Of a stretch of DNA of 64,000 bases, positions 1 to 19,300 are shown piece by piece (the first letter of the stretch is position 1; every line of letters starts with the position of its first letter). The stretch comes from Lytechinus pictus (taxonomy: Eukaryota > Echinodermata > Echinoidea > Temnopleuroida > Toxopneustidae): positions 18,307,701-18,371,700 of the forward strand of contig NC_087252.1 in the NCBI RefSeq assembly GCF_037042905.1, read 5' to 3'. The notes under the pieces were generated by a model, which saw only the letters and a list, made by a program, of their open reading frames with translations, had not been told where the DNA came from and made no database searches. Made by a program: the position numbers and the translations under genes.

Positions 1-2014
1 CGAAATTTAAGGCCTGCAAAATTATACAAATTATTCAATTTACTCTATAAAACTGAGTAAAAACAGGTGATGAGAAAGGATATCAAAATTTGTCTTTATT
101 GATCAATGTATATAATATTCAATTAGTAATTATCAATTAGTAAATTGATATGTTAATTGTTCATAAACTCATTACCGAACACATACAAACTTATACAATT
201 TCCTTATTGTTTGGAATTTTTTGACAGGAACTTCTGCAACAACACATCTTCTACATGTAAATAAAACTTTCAGAAAGATCTCAGTATTGCAGTATTTGAT
301 AAATGTATTGATTAGTAATTATCAATTAGAAAATTAATTAGTTATCTATTCAAATCTCACTGCTGCAAAAAAAAAATCCTGATTTGGTATATTTTGATGG
401 AGATTTCTGCTAAGGAAACATGGAATATAATGGATATGTGATCTATGAATATAAGGAATGGAAGTACTATTAAAGAAACATTCAACAATTTATACATCAT
501 TTACATACATTTATGACAACTATTATTGTTTGGCATCCATTGAATTTGTACCTACATGTAGAATTATATCATTTTTTATTATTATTTTTTCATTATTTTT
601 TCTTGGGTGACCTCAGGCTAAGTTTGCCTAAATAAATGATATAAATGACATCCCAATTATCTTACAACAAAATACTGAAAACAAGCTAAAATTGTGTAAT
701 ATGCATATTTATATTAATCAAAGGATGTAATAACTAATAATATAAATATAAACAGGTAGACTCTAGATCTCAAAAGCAAATTATAATTCAATCAATGCGA
801 TGCACAAACTGCTAGCATAACCCCTCTGAGCCGGTGCACCCATGCGCTCCGGCGACACTGCACTCATCATGATGGTCGCGTAGCACGCAACTCTCGCAGC
901 AGTTTGCTATTTCTGACAATCAATTTTGAGGATGTAAAAAATAAATGATTGGATTTTTAGATTCGATTTATATTCACCACACACCAAGAAAAATGTATGA
1001 ACAAGCTGTTAAAATAGGTTTACAATGTAAAAACTGTCAAAACTTTATACCTTCAGGGCCAGTCACGATGGTAAAGACAACATTAGACTTTCACATGAGC
1101 CAAATCCAACTTCCATGCGTCCGATCTTCCAAATTTGACATCGAGGCGAAGGGGATTTTTTTTCAGCTACGTCATCAGTGAAAATAAGCCAAATTGGCGA
1201 GAAACCGCCAAATCTACACCCATTTAAAGCCACTCTGGACTGTAGACTGTATAGGCTACTGTCTGTAATTGGTGAGTGGAGCCAACGGAGTTCAGCGGAA
1301 CAACAAAACAGAGACCGAAGCTTTTGGTGTACTCTAGCTGCCCCCTAGCCTGATTGATCGTGTGCTCCTTTTGTGTTTTTACTTGTCCTGCATTTTTTAG
1401 AACTTTTAATATCATATTGTTCACCATCATGCGTTCAATTCAGCAACTACCATACCTTAAAGTTATCATCGTATAGACAGTAATAACCGTCATTTCTGGG
1501 GATTTATTTAACAATTTCTGATATTTTACTATCATACATGTATGTAAATAATGTATTGTATCAATCATTCAATTGGTGTCGAGTATAGCCAACGCAGTTC
1601 AGCGGAACAGCTTGCCCCGGGGACCTCGACACGTCTTTAGACAGTGTAACGGAACAGCCAAATACAGTACAGAGACTGAATCTTTAGGGCTAATCATGTA
1701 TTTTTGCAACAGAGGGGGGGATGGCGTTGCCATTGGCAATGCCATTGCCTTGGTCATCATCCTGGGTTGTCCTTGTTTCTTTTCTCTGTTTGAAAATTGA
1801 ACTAGATATCTACCCCCTCTAATGGTAGCCTATATAGTCTCAGTATCTATACTGAAGTGGAGGCCCAGGCCAGGTCCTTAACGTTAGGACCTACATGTAG
1901 CTTGCATGCATTTGGAGAAAAAAATGCTAACGATGAGGGCTAACTTAGGGGAGCCTGACTTTACATTACGTTAATTATTTTTCAGAAACCTTTCGTGAAA
2001 TGTTTCACTTTCAG
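1..2014. other. AT-rich upstream region, no gene seen
   Basis: No supportable coding exon was found. Two diverged direct copies of an AT-rich segment lie at about 113-175 and 303-360, both containing TAGTAATTATCAATTAG. A short CpG-containing patch at 820-905 stands out from the AT-rich surroundings. Two related repeat fragments at 1270-1330 and 1570-1690 share the words GTTCAGCGGAAC and AGAGAC(C/T)GAA, and a third, palindromic copy is at 47162-47240. The EI24 promoter or a 5' UTR exon probably lies here, but nothing in the sequence fixes a start site. Confidence 0.6.
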
Positions 2015-2025
2015 ATCTGATTATT

Positions 2026-2045
2026 ATGATGAAAGCTGACCGAGC

Positions 2046-2049
<4 letters not shown>
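2026..2049 (+). promoter_or_regulatory. Candidate uORF overlapping the EI24 start
   Basis: ATG at 2026 opens a seven-codon reading frame (MMKADRA). Its TGA stop at 2047-2049 overlaps the EI24 ATG at 2046-2048 as ATGA, a layout that can allow termination-reinitiation. It matters only if this stretch is in the mRNA. Pyrimidine-rich AG acceptor-like sites at 1984-1985 and 2013-2014 suggest that a 5' UTR exon could begin just upstream. Confidence 0.35.
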
Positions 2050-9203
<7,154 letters not shown>

Positions 9204-9216
<13 letters not shown>

Positions 9217-9905
9217 GAACAAGTCCTGTCTCCATCACGCTTGTGATCAAAGCTCATGATGGACATGACGATTATTTGTGACATTTGTCAAAGAACAATT
9301 CATCTTGGAGTTGGTGAAAACAACCTCTATATCCCAGGACACTTACAATCCAAGATCATGATGGTCACAACTTTTATCTGTGATATTTATTATGAACAGA
9401 TCATTTTGGAGTTGGTGAAAACAATCCCTTATCCAGGACATTTATGATCCAAATTCATGATGGGAAAAGCTTTCAGTTGTAACTATTGTTAATGTAAAAT
9501 CGTCATGAAGTTGGTGAAAACAATCCATATCCTGGATACTTGTAACCCACGATCATGATGGAATATCAAGAACAAATCTTGAAAACAGTCCCTTATCCAG
9601 GACACTTATGATCCAAATTCATGATGGGCAAAGCTTTCAGTTGTGATTATTGTTAAAATAAAATCATTCTGAAGTTAGTGAAACAATTCCTTATCAAGGA
9701 CACTTATGACCCAAGATGATGGACATGGATGTTATTTGTTGCATTAAGAACGAATTGTCTTTGAGTATGTGAAACCAATCCCTCTATCCAAGACACTTAT
9801 GATTCAGCTCATGGTGGTCATGACTTTATTTTTGACACTTTACCAATCCAAAGAAAAAAAAAATCTTCTTGGAGTGGTGAACCAGCCTTGTGAGATTGCA
9901 ATTTC
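9204..9905 (+). repeat. Roughly 100-bp tandem array seeded by the EI24 terminal exon
   Basis: The last codons and stop of EI24 (TCGGAGTCGGTGAGAAC, 9204-9220) recur as diverged copies at about 9305, 9405, 9505, 9575 (partial), 9665, 9758 and 9863, such as TTGGAGTTGGTGAAAAC. Each is followed by words like ATCCAGGACACTTATGAT and CATGATGG. The first unit therefore overlaps the CDS end and the rest would form 3' UTR sequence. The copies are degenerate. Confidence 0.75.
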
Positions 9906-9950
9906 ATCAAACCTTCAGACTATTGATCCGTTCTTGTTGTATCCACCAGT

Positions 9951-10254
9951 CAATAATCATAATAATAATAATATGGTCCATTTATAAAGCGCAGCTACTA
10001 TAATAGCATATACTCTACTGCGCTTGATACTTAGTATCATATTATTACCCCAGCTGTAGCTGAGCTGCCATAAAATAGGGCTAAAGCATCCAAGGAATAA
10101 ATCCTACCGGGTACGCATTCACTTTACCCGGGTCGAGTGCAGCACAATGTGGGTAAATTTCTTGCTGAAGGAAAACACGCCACGGCTGGGATTGGAACCC
10201 ATGTCCCTTTGATTGAAAGACGAGAGTCGTAACCACTAGACCACGACACCCCCA
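9951..10254 (-). mobile_element. tRNA-derived SINE, full length, minus strand
   Basis: Read on the minus strand it has a tRNA-like head (GTCGTGGTCTAGTGGTTACG, B box GGGTTCCAATCCC) and the same body as the copy at 3117. It ends in an AATAATAATAAT tail at 9951-9975. Located 3' of EI24. Confidence 0.85.
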
Positions 10255-10889
10255 ATAAAATATGCTTGTAATTGCTTGCCAATATTGTTTCATGAATTTG
10301 TGATTATGTATGTATTTTACTATGCAGGAAGTTGTACTTTATTCAGACATCTTTTAAGATCTTTATAAATGACTATTGCTTTCTAATTTTGTTTATAAAG
10401 ATGAGGGAAATACTTGGCCTTTCTCACACGTGCAACCTGTTTAACATGTGTTTTGTTTTGTTAAATTGCATTTTGAAATAATTAAGCTAAGACTCAATAT
10501 ATATTTGCATTGTGACATTTGATATCAGTTTAAGAGTGTTGCAAAGTGTGCGTCAGATTGAATTCAATGAAATGAAAGCAATTAAGAAAATTATAAAGGT
10601 GTAGATATACAATGTGTTCTTTTCATTCTTTCTTTCAGAAATCCATGGTCATCATCCTTAGGATGTCATGTCTAGGAAATGGTATCATTGCACAATTATT
10701 TTTCTAGCAACGGCATCCTTGTATACATATCGTTCTAACATGATTGCTGTTCTGGTGTGTTGCTCTTTATGTGATATGCAATATGATTGTGTGATATATT
10801 TTTGTAATAATTATTTATTTGATTTTAATAGAAGTTCTTGTGTGAAGATACCTACACCTACTGTACATTTGTACGTCTGGGTCTCATCT

Positions 10890-11143
10890 TAAAAAGAGTT
10901 GCGATTGATCCGATCATCCACAACTATGGAAAGCCAACAACGCCAGCATCTAAAATGCCATGTTTATTCAAAATGTTTTCTAGATAATGATCATACATTC
11001 ATTGTTGTCTTGACAATGCAGTTTGCTCCTCTTTGTTAACAAAGGACTTTGTGCAGATTTCCTGTTTGAAAAATTATGACAGTTATGGAAGTCCATACAG
11101 TTATGGTTGATTGGATCAATCGTAACTCTTTGTAAGACGGGAC
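10890..11143. mobile_element. Palindromic MITE (AGAGTTGCGATTGATC family)
   Basis: The left arm AAAGAGTTGCGATTGATC is inverted on the right as GATCAATCGTAACTCTTTG, then TAAGACGGGACCC. Relatives occur at 23036-23290, 28640-28912, 36890-36988 and 40238-40503. There is no coding capacity. Confidence 0.75.
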
Positions 11144-11510
11144 CCTGGTCATAAGTTGTGTGTAAAGTTATGCATAACTTGAAATCAGCTTCGTGTATTA
11201 AACATCAGCCCTGTCTAAAATTAGTACATTCAAAGAATGTATAATCGAGGGAGCATTTCATGAAGGAATCGAGTCAGTGATTTCCACTGACAACTGTTAA
11301 AAGCTACTGAAATAACTGCATCTGATTGGCTGAGAGCAAATATGTCTGTGAAAATTGAATCACAGGCGAAACATGTAATGGTTCCCAGATTTTGATCATA
11401 CATTTGAATGCTTATCAATTGCCAGGATGCAAACCTATTTATTTACACACCCTGATGATAAGAATATGAGGATGGTCTAGAGCAAATGTAAAACAATACC
11501 TGGGTTTTGC

Positions 11511-11662
11511 ATCATAAAGAGTTATAACTGTTGTGACTTTGCCATTATGGCAACTACCATGGCAACAGGGCTCAGCAGCCAATCAAAACCAAGGTTACTA
11601 TGGTAGTTTCCGTAATGGCAAAGTTTCAACAGTTGGAACTCTTTATGAAATGGGCCCCCAGA
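11511..11662. mobile_element. Short palindromic element
   Basis: AAAGAGTTATAACTGTTG with TTTGCCATTATGGCAACTAC is mirrored by GTTTCCGTAATGGCAAAG and CAACAGTTGGAACTCTTT. Ends in a GGGCCC word as in other MITE families here. Confidence 0.65.
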
Positions 11663-11695
11663 TCAATTTAATGAATTTTCTTTGCTGCCATGTGA

Positions 11696-11701
11696 AATAA
11701 A
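11696..11701 (+). terminator. Candidate poly(A) signal AATAAA for EI24
   Basis: AATAAA occurs about 2.5 kb beyond the EI24 stop, in sequence free of identified exons. Several other hexamers exist in this AT-rich DNA, so the assignment is only a candidate. Confidence 0.2.
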
Positions 11702-13320
11702 TATGTTATTTAGAAAAGTTATGACATGGAATTTGTTGATTTTATTTTTCACTGTCCATGGGAAGCAAAATGGATGTATACATGTACCGAAACTGTGTAC
11801 ATTATTCTATCTTCAGAAGACTTTTTATTGAAGGAACGACGTCTAGAAGAATACGTTTTAGACTTTACCCATGCTAGGATACTTGGGGATATCAAGCCAG
11901 TTTGCATCGACTTGCTGTACTATCAACTTAATGCAATTACTATTTTATCCAACCATCGTTTGGTATAAACTCTTAGTTGGTCAGTCTGTTGATCTCAGAT
12001 CATATGATAAATAACAAACCTTTGGACAAGAAAATCCAATTCCCCCTCAATGAAATTCAACCCCCAAAAGTTAATCTGAATAAATAGAGAATGTAATTTC
12101 ATCAAAAATGGATGTGAAATGATAACAGTTATGACGTTTTAAAGTTTACTCAAAGGTCAGGTCCACCCCGTCCGAAAGTTGATTAGGGAACTTCGCATTT
12201 TACGCTCAAGCAAACAATGCATTGTTTCCTCCCTAAAATCATTCAGCACGCAGGACTTCATGGCCCAGTGCTCAAAAAGTTAATACAGGAATTTCAAACG
12301 AGTAATGCTGAAAATTTCATCAAAATCGGATGTAAAAAAAAAATATTAAAGTTTCACTTATTTTTCACAAAACAGGTTTATATATGCATATCAGAAATTG
12401 TGCAAATGAGAGTCAATGATGTCTCACACATGAATCTTTTATAGTTTATTGATTGAAATGTAAGATATTTCCATATTCCAGTGCAGATTTGACAATAAGG
12501 AAACTATATTGAATCACAATAGGTTACATCAACAGTGGCAATTCCACAAGTTTGGGCCAGGGATAGGAATCGAATGATATATTTCACATCGTGAGGGGAA
12601 AAAAATCAGGGGGAAAAAAAAAATCAAATTTCTTATATTTCAAATAAGAGATAGTGAGTGTGTGACATCAGTTCCCTCATGGAAACAGAAAAAGCAAAGA
12701 AAAAGATCAAAGCAAGTTTGAGAAAAATCGGACAAATAATGAGAAAGTTATGAGCATTTGAATATTGCGATCACTAAAAAATGCTATGAAGATTCTCCAA
12801 TGGGCAATGCGACAAATATTTGTGATGTCACATGTGAAATGCTCGTAACTATCTCTTTCATTCAATTTTTCTCAAATATTAGACAAGCAAAATGATAGGA
12901 GTGAAAAACAAAATGAAACAGAAGTGGACAAATGAATATGACGAGAGATTTACAAATGAATGAAAGAATCAATGAGTGAAATGTCGATCGGTACATGAGT
13001 GAATGAAAGAATGGATCTGGATCTGGATGTATACGATGCAGGGCCCTCCTGGGCATAAACGCATCGGGATGAATTGACTGAATGGAATATGAATGAATGA
13101 ATGAATGGATGGATGGATGGATATGATGAATAAATGAATAAAGAAGAAATTGATTTCTAAAAAAAAAATCACACCTGTGTTACCATTCCTGTCCCCTCCC
13201 TTTTTTGAAACAGATCATTTCAATCATTCCTAAATACTGTAGGTTTGATTCCTTAAAATTAAATTTAAAAAAATTGTGATCTGAGACTTGATGGGAAGAT
13301 TATATAGCCATGTAGCAGCC
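11702..13320. other. EI24-COG8 intergenic sequence
   Basis: No exon could be supported. It contains a partial copy of the TTAA-type MITE at about 12675-12850 (GAGAAAGTTATGAGCATTTGAATATTG) and a simple (GAAT/GGAT) stretch at 12960-13135. The COG8 promoter region follows, with a TATATA word near 13300 about 40 bases before the COG8 start codon. Confidence 0.5.
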
Positions 13321-13324
13321 GCAG

Positions 13325-13399
13325 ATGGCAGCAGACGAAAATGGCATCTTCTGTGACTGTGGACGTGGAAGACGAAACTATTTTGACCGCTGTTTTTAA
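13325..13399 (+). promoter_or_regulatory. Candidate uORF overlapping the COG8 start
   Basis: ATG at 13325 (weak context, C at -3) opens an out-of-frame ORF of 24 codons that overlaps the COG8 ATG at 13341 and ends within exon 1. The COG8 ATG has a better context (A at -3, G at +4). If transcription begins upstream of 13325, leaky scanning would be needed. Confidence 0.3.
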
Positions 13400-16300
13400 G
13401 GATTCTTTTCCAGGTAATGTATTTTATGGTTTTGTTTTCAATCAATGCGATGTAAATGAAGAATAAGATGGATGAAAAAACGGTGCTTACTTCCCCATTT
13501 ACGTGATACTCCGCGGTAATGTTTGTAAGCTATTTGAACATTGTCCCATTCGTAGGATTTTGTGTGAGTCAATTCGAGATCTAGGCCTATTATTTTTCGA
13601 TTGACATGATTTGAGGGAATGAGGCCTCAAGTCTAACGTTGTCGTTATAGATAGGCCACTGACGCGAGGTAAATAAACGTTATACCAACTTCACACACCT
13701 AACGTGTTTTTAGTGTAAATTCTGAAGCAGTCGGACAATGATATGTTAAGAAAGATCGAAGACGAAATACACTCCTACCCTAGTACCAATCACTCCTAGT
13801 ACCAATGAGGTCCAAACATTACTATTAGCATGTATGGACCTCATAAAGTCATAGCCTAGGCGACAATGCGTTAAAAACAGGTTAGAACTTCTAACCGTAC
13901 TGTTTCCTGCACCCAAGTATGATATTACTCCCAAAATATGAGTTTTGTCCTCGTTTGTTTATCATTTATTAAAAGATTGCCCATTAAATATATTCCTATT
14001 CTTAATTTAAATTTAATAAAATAAAGGGAAACTTACATTTGAGTCCTTTTTCGATCTCTTTTGGCAGTCAGTCCGGTCACCGTCGAGTGCGATCAAAGCG
14101 GTATGAAGCTGATTTTCAGATCACGTGATACGTGTAGTCATCACCTGATCGATCGACTATCTTTTTTTAAAGACCGCAACAATTATAAATTTTATTATAA
14201 AATATATATAGAATAAATTATTGCATGATTTTATATATATTTCTACAATTAAAAAATATTTTGTGATATAAATTTAATATTTGACGTAAAAATCGCTATT
14301 AAACAAAATATTTATTAAAAAATAAAAAATAAAACAAAATAAAAAAGCCTTGGAGACAGTGCAAAAAACCTAACGATTTGGCCGCGTTGTTAACAACTAT
14401 CGTAAGGGGCGCTTTATTTATAAATAAAAAAGAATATGCAGCTGTCTATGGCGACGTGGTTTGTCGCAAGATTTGAGACAAATCCGTGGGAATTCTTGAG
14501 AAAATACATCAAAAGAACCGGTGAGTACCGATTAAACATTATTAAAGTAGTTAATAGATTATACATACCTTGTAGATATAGTTTTTAAAGTGATATTAGT
14601 GCTTAGTTCTAAGCTAGGGCGGCCCAAATGCGCGTGAGTGGAGTCCCAGTTTATTAACACGGGTAAGTATTGCGGTGTCGCCTAGAGTGACGAAATACAG
14701 CGGTTTGCGTTCCCGATCGGGATATTTGGATTGAAAACTTTAAAAAGCGGTGCCGGTGCAGTATGTGGTCATGGGCATAGATTGTTTATTGGCCTCGAAA
14801 TGTGACTGAGTCTTGCCATGACATTTGTGGACAATTTCTGGTGGGGAAATTTGCTCGAAGCAGTACAACATTACACCAGACGCTAGACGTGGCCTGTCAA
14901 TGCCTGTAGTACTGTTTCCAGAAGAAGAAGCAAAGCCGAAGTCAGCCGGTTCGAAACTGCATTAGTGCCAAAAATGGCTTACCTCGCCTCGGGCTTGGCC
15001 TAGTCAGTGGTTAAGCATGTTGTTCCAGGCATGCAGGGCAGAGTCTCCGATGGTGGCGCTGTTAAAATTCACAACCTTATTATTCAGCTCGTCAGTAGTT
15101 TTATAACTCTGTCTAAAATCATTAGAGAGGTCTATATGCGCAATGCTTTTGATTATTTGATAAAATATGGGCACCAACATTTTTTTTTCTGTTTTGTTTA
15201 TTTAGAATCATGGAGGGAAAATCCAGACTTTGCCCTATACCTTACAGAACTGAGCTCATATGGAGTGGACAAATTATGTAAGTAATCAATTTATAACTAA
15301 TCCATAAACAAATTGATTCCAAATATTTGTCACCTTTTAGGATTCAGGTTAGCTGCAGTAGTTCATTACTCAAAGTCGAGTCTAGTTCAATCTACAAAGA
15401 TGGGCAATCCGTATCAAATGAGGAAATTGAGATAAAAATAGATTATGATGATGTTTTAACTGCCCACCAATCATTTGCCGTCTTACACCTTTCCTTGATT
15501 TTTATTTACTGAGAATCACAGGCTTCTGACTGTTACTCCTTATTATGGTAACCAGGGGCGGATCCATGATTTTCAAAAGGGGGGGTACCTATTCCCCGAG
15601 GGAAAATTTGTCAAGCAAAAAAAAAAAAAAAAGGTCTTCACTTCCAAAAAGGGGAGGGGGGGCACACTTCTGTTTTAATGGCATTTTAACATTACAAATT
15701 TTAATTGTACCTCTCAAAGGGGGGGCACGGGCCGGCTGTGCCCCCCCCCCCCCCTGGATCCGCCACTGATGGTAACTATCAGATGAAACAGATAAAACAT
15801 CTATAGAACAATTCCTTTCATCAAACTTTTCAAAGTTATTTTTTTTGTCGTTATCTTTTGACAACTTCTCAGCTCGGGAGCCAGAGAGATTATCAGATGA
15901 CAGGTCGCAGGTTCTCCAGCAGACTCAAGAACTAGCTTTCGATAACTACAAGACATTCATTGAAACAGCTGACTGCTCGAGGGAGATTGTGGAAGATGTA
16001 AGATTGGATTTTTCTCATCCTTTGTAATTAGATTTTGCCAAACCTGTCGATATCTCAGAAATATAGTATGAAACGTTTTACAACTGTGATCTCTATTGTT
16101 TTTATGATAATTGTCATGGAAGATGGAAGGTCTATTACTGATTTCTGGTAAACTTATTTTCATGCAATGTGGCAAATTCTGTATATCCTTAGAAATGACT
16201 TTCTGACTGACTGACTGAAGGAATGAATGTTCAGTTGATTGATGTGAATGGATTTATTTTATGGAAACAAGATAATCAGCTGACGGATAAGATTTGTTAT

Positions 16301-19300
16301 TAGATTTTGCCAAGCCTGCAAATCATTCAGAAATATATATTAAGTATGAGGCAATTATAAATGTGACCCTTAAAAATATATCAACTTGATTGATTTGCTA
16401 AACATGCAAAATGTCACTCGATTAGCTGATCACTGTATCTTTTTTATAGAGGCCGTACTATAATAGCTTATTAAAAGGTATAGAGAGAAAAGGAGTTGGG
16501 GGAAAAGGCGATGATGAAAAGTAAGGGAAAGAAAGGGAAGAGTAGAGAGAGATGAGGATGGTACGCGTCTTTATCTTGACTGAAACAAATGTGTGCTGCA
16601 TGTTGTTTTATTTCAGGGCTGTGTATAATCTTGATTGTTTATTTATTCTTCAGTTTGCAGTTGTAGAGCAACACCTGAATAATCTATTGGACAAACTACC
16701 AGACTTCAGCGAAGGATGCAATCAGTTCCTGAAGGAGGCCCAACAGATCAGCTCGAGGTAACAATGATAATGACATTCTGCTTTTATGTAGTGTTTAATA
16801 CATTGGAAAACTATCTCTATTAAAGCGCTTAACAGATATTATTAACCAGGTCATTGCATCCTGGCGTGCCTAGATACAATGAATGCACATTTTCCACTCT
16901 CTTTGGGACATTCTAGCAGAAGTTTCCAATTTCAATTGCTAGGCATACCACATCCCAGGGAAGTTAAGGTTAAAAAACCAATTTTTCCTACTGATCTTGA
17001 TTTTTACTTAAAAATTTCATACTTTTCTTACTCATTGATGTTTACTTTTTATATATTTCATATTACATGTAGGTATCAAATGACAAAGAAAAACTTTATT
17101 ATAATGTAAGTAAAATATCATAATTAATCTGTCTATGCTGGAAAACAAATATAACTGGAAACCTCTTTTTTTCTAGGACACAACTCGTAGATAAAAACAG
17201 ATATATTGTTTTTTTCAATGATATTCCATTTCTCAGCCGGAGAATGAACTCGCTGACGCTTTCCAAACACACTCAACTTCTGGAGATCCTTGAAATACCT
17301 CAACTCATGGATACCTGCGTGAGGAATGCTTACTATGATGAGGCCTTAGAGCTGGCAGCGTACGTCAAACGGTTGGAGAAGAAGCATGCTAGCATACCTG
17401 TTATAAAGGTAACCATGATTTCATTTCTTAGCAATTTATACAATATTTGTGTTGCCTGAAACATTGACTAGTGAGGCCTTAGAGCTGGCAGCGTACGTCA
17501 AACGGTTGGAGAAGAAGCATTCTAGCATACCAGTTATAAAGGTAACTATGATTTCATTTCTTAACAATTTATACAATGTTTGTGTTGCCTGAAACATTGA
17601 CTAGTGAGGCCTTAGAGCTGGCAGTGTACGTCAAACGGTTGGAGAAGAAGCATTCTAGTATACCTGTTATAAAGGTAACTATGATTTCATTTCTTAGCAA
17701 TTTATACAATGTTTGTGTTGCCTGAAACATTGACTAGTGAGGCCTTAGAGCTGGCAGCATACGTCAAACGGTTGGAGAAGAAGCATGCTAGCATACCTGT
17801 TATAAAGGTGACTATGATTTCATTTCTTAACAATTTATACAATGTTTGTGTTGCCTGAAACATTGACTAGTGAGGCCTTAGAGCTGGCAGTGTACGTCAA
17901 ACAGTTGGAGAAGAAGCATGCTAGCATACCTGTTATAAAGGTGACTATGATTTCATTTCTTAACAATTTATACAATGTTTGTGTTGCCTGAAACATTGAC
18001 TAGTGAGGCCTTAGAGCTGGCAGTGTACGTCAAACAGTTGGAGAAGAAGCATGCTAGCATACCTGTTATAAAGGTAACCATGATTTCATTTCTTAACAAT
18101 TTATACAATGTTTGTGTTGCCTGAAACATTGACTAGTGAGGCCTTAGAGCTGGCAGCGTACGTCAAACGGTTGGAGAAGAAGCATGCTAGCATACCTGTT
18201 ATAAAGGTAACTATGATTTCATTTCTTAGCAATTTATACAATGTTTGTGTTGCCTGAAACATTGAATAGTGAGGCCTTAGAGCTGGCAGCATACGTCAAA
18301 CGGTTGGAGAAGAAGCATGCTAGCATACCCGTTATAAAGGTAACCATGATTTCATTTCTTAGCAATTTATACAATGTTTGTGTTGCCTGAAACATTGACT
18401 AGTGAGGCCTTAGAGCTGGCAGCGTACGTCAAACGGTTGGAGAAGAAGCATGCTAGCATACCCGTTATAAAGGTAACCATGATTTCATTTCTTAACAATT
18501 AATACAATGTTTGTGTTGCCTGAAACATTGACTAGTGAGGCCGGAGAAGAAGCATTCTAGCATTCCGGTTATAAAGGTAACCATGATTTCATTTCTTAAC
18601 AATTTATAAAATGTTTGTGTTGCCTGAAACATTGACTAGTGAGGCCTTAGAGCTGGCAGCGTACGTCAAACGGTTGGAGAAGAAGCATTCTAGCATACCT
18701 GTTATAAAGGTAACCATGATTTCATTTCTTAGCAATTTATACAATGTTTTGTGTTGCCTGAAACATTGACTAGTGAGGCCTTAGAGCTGGCAGCATACGT
18801 CAAATGGTTGGAGAAGAAGCATGCCAGCATACATGTTATAAAGGTAACCATGATTTCATTTCTTAACAATTAATACAAAGTTTGTGTTGCCTGAAACATT
18901 GACTAGTGAGGCGTTAGAGCTGGCAGCATACGTCAAACGGTAGGAGAAGAAGCATTAATTTAGCATTCCGGTTATAAAGGTAACCATGATTTCATTTCTT
19001 AGCAATTTCCACAATGTTTTGTGTTGCCTGAAACATTGACTAGTCACATACATGTAGACAAGTTTTAAAGATAAACTGTGGTATTGGTAACAACAGAAAG
19101 TGAAATGTTCACAGTATTGAACAAAACTTTATGCACAGCATTTTGAAAACTGTAAATAAATGATATCTTCCAAACGATTTTTCAGGAAAATTTACCATTA
19201 CAGAGAAATGATGAAATGAAGATCAGAAAAATCACTGAAAAATGCCAGTGTAGTCCCAGTGTTGTTTCCTGTCTGAGCTACACCAGGAAAGCCGGTTGTA

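Noticed and set aside
11726-11968. An 80-codon frame 3' of EI24
   Set aside because: No similarity to EI24 C-termini or any known family, and no splice support.
14448-14520. This sequence as the true first COG8 exon
   Set aside because: Exon 1 at 13341-13413 gives the conserved VEDE...[11 protein letters not shown] junction; the 14448 peptide has no such similarity and is kept only as a possible alternative.
17343-19045. 133-base repeats as a CRISPR or satellite unrelated to genes
   Set aside because: The unit plainly contains the end of COG8 exon 5 and its splice donor, so it is an exon-derived tandem duplication.
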